From Trametopsis cervina (taxonomy: Eukaryota > Basidiomycota > Agaricomycetes > Polyporales > Irpicaceae): DNA of 64,000 nt. A model generated the notes under the pieces. The model worked only from the letters and a program-made list of their open reading frames with translations, was not told the DNA's origin and made no database searches. The stretch is from the NCBI GenBank assembly GCA_022385755.1, contig MU278348.1:1151035-1215034 (forward strand). Direction: 5' to 3'. Below, in pieces: positions 60,899-64,000 of the stretch (within the stretch, counting starts at the first letter, position 1; every line of letters starts with the position of its first letter). Made by a program: the position numbers and the translations under genes.

Positions 60899-63303
60899 AT
60901 GGCCAGCGCTCTACCTAAACCAACGTCCCCAAGAGTGCCACCTCCAGTACACCACAGTCGCCGGCGGGATGGGCCTTCACCAGCTTCATCCTCCAGGCCA
61001 CAGGAACCAGTACCTCCGGCTGTTTTAGAGCCGACGCTTACCTCTATTCCTGTTCCTAGCACTACCGACGGATCGCAGCGGTCTGCTGCACAAATAGTTG
61101 TAGAAGATGACCTTGGTGGAGTGATTGTTACTGAAGAGGAGGAAATGTCCGAGGCCCAGCTGCGTCAAGTGTATGATGAAGAAGAGGTTGATAGGTTTCT
61201 TCGCTTATTCTCAGACGTGAGCATCACTATCCCCTCCAAAGTTATCCTAATCAAGGAATGTCCAGTACGTCCGTGAAGTGAAGGCACCCCTGCCGAAGGA
61301 TTCGAATAACAAGAGCACACTGCTCGATGCGGCTGTTGCATTAGACGTTGAATCAGAGTCTAGCGATGAAGAAGGGACATCTTGGACGGAGCCAGGTCAA
61401 AGCAAGCCCGCGGCGAAACGATCGACTCTGCCAAGCATACAGCACGATGTTGGGATCGCAGAACAGATAGCGCAGGTAAGCATTATCTGTCTCTTGTCAA
61501 TGCATGCACAAATTAAATAGCGGCTTCATAGTATATCATTCCATATTTGCCACCTCCTCCCGCCGCACCCCCGCCGTTCACTATGCGCGGTGTACGACTA
61601 CTTACCCACAGAGGACTGGTCATCCTTTTTCACACATACGTGCCCGTGCTGACCCGAGCCGTCCACTTGGCCACCTGGAAAGATTACAACACCAGTCTGA
61701 AGTACTGCATAGTGAGCTGTTCACGCCTTTCTATGTTACATTATGGTGTAAAGCTCATCTTCTTAGCTCTATTGGTTGCTCTGGTATTATGACCTGCTGG
61801 TCACCGGCCTTATCGTCCGCATACTGTACTCGCTCATGCGTCGCAAGTATTTACCTTATCCCAGTCTCAGTGAACTGCGGCAACGGCGCAAAGAGCAGGA
61901 CCGTGCGGATGATCTGACGAAGCAAATCATCAAGCGATTAGCGACTTCCCCAGCCGACCATGTTGTCGACCTTTGGCACAACTTCAAGGAGTACAGAGCG
62001 TCTAAGAAGAAGGACAACATCGTATCGGACTCCCCCAATCCTCTAGATGTGCCGGAACCAGCCCCTACTGTTCCAGACATTGTCGTCGAAAATGTGGATA
62101 ACGCGCTGTTATCTGAAGATGATATCTTAGCTCCGGATGGTAGCATTTATGGACCCATATTTGCGATAATAACTCAGATTGCAGATACTCATGAACGATT
62201 CCAGAAGTGAGCGACGCTATAACTTCCTGCTCTTCTGAATACTGACTTTTGCATGTTGCAAAGCCTCTTCTTATGGCGAAAACCACAGGTCTCTATGATA
62301 TTTGCTCTTGTAGGTCCATTATATAAAGAGGAGGTTTGCTTGACGCCTCACAATATTGTGTTAAGATTCTCGTTGGCCTATTCCTCCTCAGCCTCCTGCC
62401 GATCAAATATTTTTATAAGCTCGTCGGATTTAGCATTGGTCTGTTCTACTGGCATATCATCCCTGTTATAGCTGCTTTGCCAAGGTAGCTCGAGTATATC
62501 CCGTCCTGATCTGCGATATACTGACCCTAATCCCGCAGATTACCACCTCCAATTGAATTTGTTCCAACAGATGCAGAATACGCCATGGAGATCATTTCCC
62601 AACGGGTCGCTCTGGGACTGCCTGTGCAGCCCAAGCGTCGCAAAGCCGCGAAGAGCTCTGCTGCTGCGAGCCGCTCCCAGTTGAACTTGAGCAGTTTCGC
62701 CGATGAACGTACAGATGTCGCGAGCGATGAGAAAGAGTCCGGTGTTGACTGGCAGAAGTGGACGGGACGTCTATCTGACGCCAAAACATGGACCGGAGAT
62801 ATCAAAGAAAGCTTCAAGGATGGATCCGTGAGTGAATATGCATTTTACATCGGGTAGTGTCTGACATGTGGCCATTTCCCGCAGTGGAAGGATCCAGATA
62901 GCTGGCGCCCCAAGGCCAAGCTGACCACAGGTGCAGGGGAAAGGGATAAAGTTCAGACATATAGTGCGTTACCACCCTAGACTGGCATACATATCTTCTC
63001 TTGGCTAATGCCTTTATAGCATACCCCGCGCAAGCGAAGGTCCCCGGGCTTATCACCCTAACCGACTCACAACTATTCTTTACTCCGCTGACCTCGTACT
63101 CTCCAACCATGACTGTCAACCTGAAGAGTCTCACAGGCGTGAAGCGAAGCAGCCTTGCTAACGGAATGAAGCTTCGTTGGACTCATGTCGAAGAGGATGG
63201 GAAGACCGTGGACAAGGAGGAGAGATTCCTTTGGGTGTCCGGACGTGATGAACTGTTCGCGAGACTGGTAGGCTCACAAAGTCAACAATGGATGCGCGTG
63301 TAA
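60899..63303 (+). CDS. GRAM-domain membrane protein (GRAMD4-like)
   Basis: Predicted ER or mitochondrial membrane protein; mammalian GRAMD4 is linked to cell death, and its role in fungi is unknown. Starts at 60899 (MASALPKPTSPRVPPPVHHS) with a disordered, acidic N-terminus. Membrane segments follow: YDLLVTGLIVRILYSLMRRK, and GLFLLSLLPIKYFYKLVGFS with LFYWHIIPVIAALPR. Then comes the family stretch LPPPIEFVPTDAEYAMEIIS with QRVALGLPVQPKRRK. A C-terminal GRAM domain (LITLTDSQLFFTPLTSYSP, NLKSLTGVKRSSLANGMKLR) ends at 63303. About nine exons and 630 residues. It could bind phospholipid through the GRAM fold, but that is inference. Confidence 0.87.
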
Positions 63304-63637
63304 TTCCGCTACTTTGTTATACGTCTAATGCGCCGATACTGCCCGTGGATTGTAGCATCGCTTATCCGCCAGGCTGTGACTTTCTTTTCCGTGCCAGGAA
63401 TACGATATCAATATTTCCCAAAAAGGCAAGTAGTGTGATTCGTCGCGAGTGTAATGATCCACAGAAGCTTCAATGCAATGCATCATCACAGAATGACAGC
63501 TCTTCAAGTTATTCCCCAAAGGCTAACTTATTTGCCATGCTCTTTGTGTGCTCGACAACTGTCTTTCCCTGTCCCTCTCATCTACGCGTCCTCTCTGGTA
63601 CCCTTCCCTGCTCTGAAATCGCATTTTCTGCCGGCCT
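63304..63637. other. Intergenic region between GRAM gene and REC8
   Basis: 3' flank of the GRAM gene and promoter of REC8. Nothing else was recognised. Confidence 0.5.
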
Positions 63638-64000
63638 ATGTTTTATTCTACTGAGCTTTTGTCGCGTCGGGATAGTGGCTTCGGCCTTCTGTGGTGAGTG
63701 AAATATTGTGCACAAACTTATAGCCTATGTCGAATCCATTTACAGGCTTGCAGCAACACTTGGCGCAAGATCCTCCTTCAATAAACTCCCAAAGCGTTCA
63801 GTGTTGACAGCTAATATCTCCCAGTTATGCGGTCTTATAGCCCAGCCCCAAGAACCTCTGGCCCTTCGTCTGTCTAGTAACCTCATGATAGGTGTCGCCC
63901 GGTGAGTTCGGTTTGACCACATATATGCGCGTATTGAGATGCGTCAACAGCGTGTACAAAGGTATTTATCCCCATGCGCTTGGGACAGAGTCCTCTCTGA
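63638..64000 (+). CDS. REC8: Meiotic cohesin subunit REC8, N-terminal start (partial)
   Basis: Alpha-kleisin that closes the cohesin ring in meiosis and is cut by separase. The ATG at 63638 begins exon 1 (63638-63693, MFYSTELLSRRDSGFGLL). A 52-base intron leads to exon 2 (63746-63901, WLAATLGARSSFNKLPKRSV, ISQLCGLIAQPQEPLALRLS with SNLMIGVAR). Then an intron at 63902-63950 and the codons for RVYK. The blocks LLWLAATLG and PEPLALRLSSNLMIGVxR are those of Rec8 rather than mitotic Rad21/Scc1, which has WLAAHWDKK-like sequence. Whether the third exon ends at 63961 (11 bases, donor GTATTT) or reads on to the window edge cannot be settled. The rest of the gene is outside the window. Confidence 0.88.

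Overview
The window looks like a gene-dense, intron-rich basidiomycete chromosome segment, most likely from an Agaricomycete mushroom-type fungus. This rests on coding exons broken by many introns of about 48-65 bases with GT...YAG ends, short intergenic gaps, and gene families in forms I know from this group: a Crk1/Ime2-like kinase, a VPS13 that begins with a WWLDPG motif, and an HSP104. I saw no transposon, tRNA, rRNA, CRISPR array or viral sequence. All gene models are my own splice reconstructions and have not been aligned to any database.

Layout. 1-748 (+): 3' end of a DExH-box RNA helicase. 1269-4623 (+): AP-2 complex alpha subunit. 4808-8081 (-): PH-C2-RasGAP protein. 9037-10379 (-): ELO-type fatty acid elongase. 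11058-11805 (-): small unrecognised gene. 12623-15056 (+): short VPS13-like gene holding only the N-terminal part. 15534-27106 (+): full-length VPS13. 27394-31852 (-): DENN-domain protein. 33105-35232 (-): NIPA-type magnesium transporter. 35483-37402 (+): unrecognised gene. 37549-40565 (-): HSP104. 40920-41562 (+): mitochondrial complex I NDUFS6. 43335-47134 (-): Crk1/Ime2-like protein kinase. 49014-49996 (+): pyridoxamine-phosphate-oxidase-like flavoprotein. 51082-52541 (-): ribose-phosphate pyrophosphokinase. 53542-56039 (-): decapping enzyme DCP2. 56594-60579 (-): INCENP. 60899-63303 (+): GRAM-domain membrane protein. 63638-64000 (+): start of meiotic cohesin REC8.

These are ordinary housekeeping genes with no operon-like theme. 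There is some thematic grouping: membrane traffic and lipid transfer on the left (AP-2, RasGAP, ELO, two VPS13 genes, DENN), and RNA decay plus chromosome segregation on the right (DCP2, INCENP, REC8). Several pairs share a divergent promoter: NIPA with the 35483 gene, HSP104 with NDUFS6, Crk1 with the flavoprotein, and INCENP with the GRAM protein.

The most unusual item is the tandem VPS13 arrangement. A diverged but fully open gene of about 645 residues, encoding only the chorein/N-terminal part of the lipid-transfer groove, lies directly upstream of and in the same direction as the complete VPS13. It appears to be a truncated paralogue kept under selection. Other points of note are a 6-base microexon inside the zinc-site codons of NDUFS6, a GC-AG intron in DCP2, and a heat-shock-element-like site in front of HSP104.
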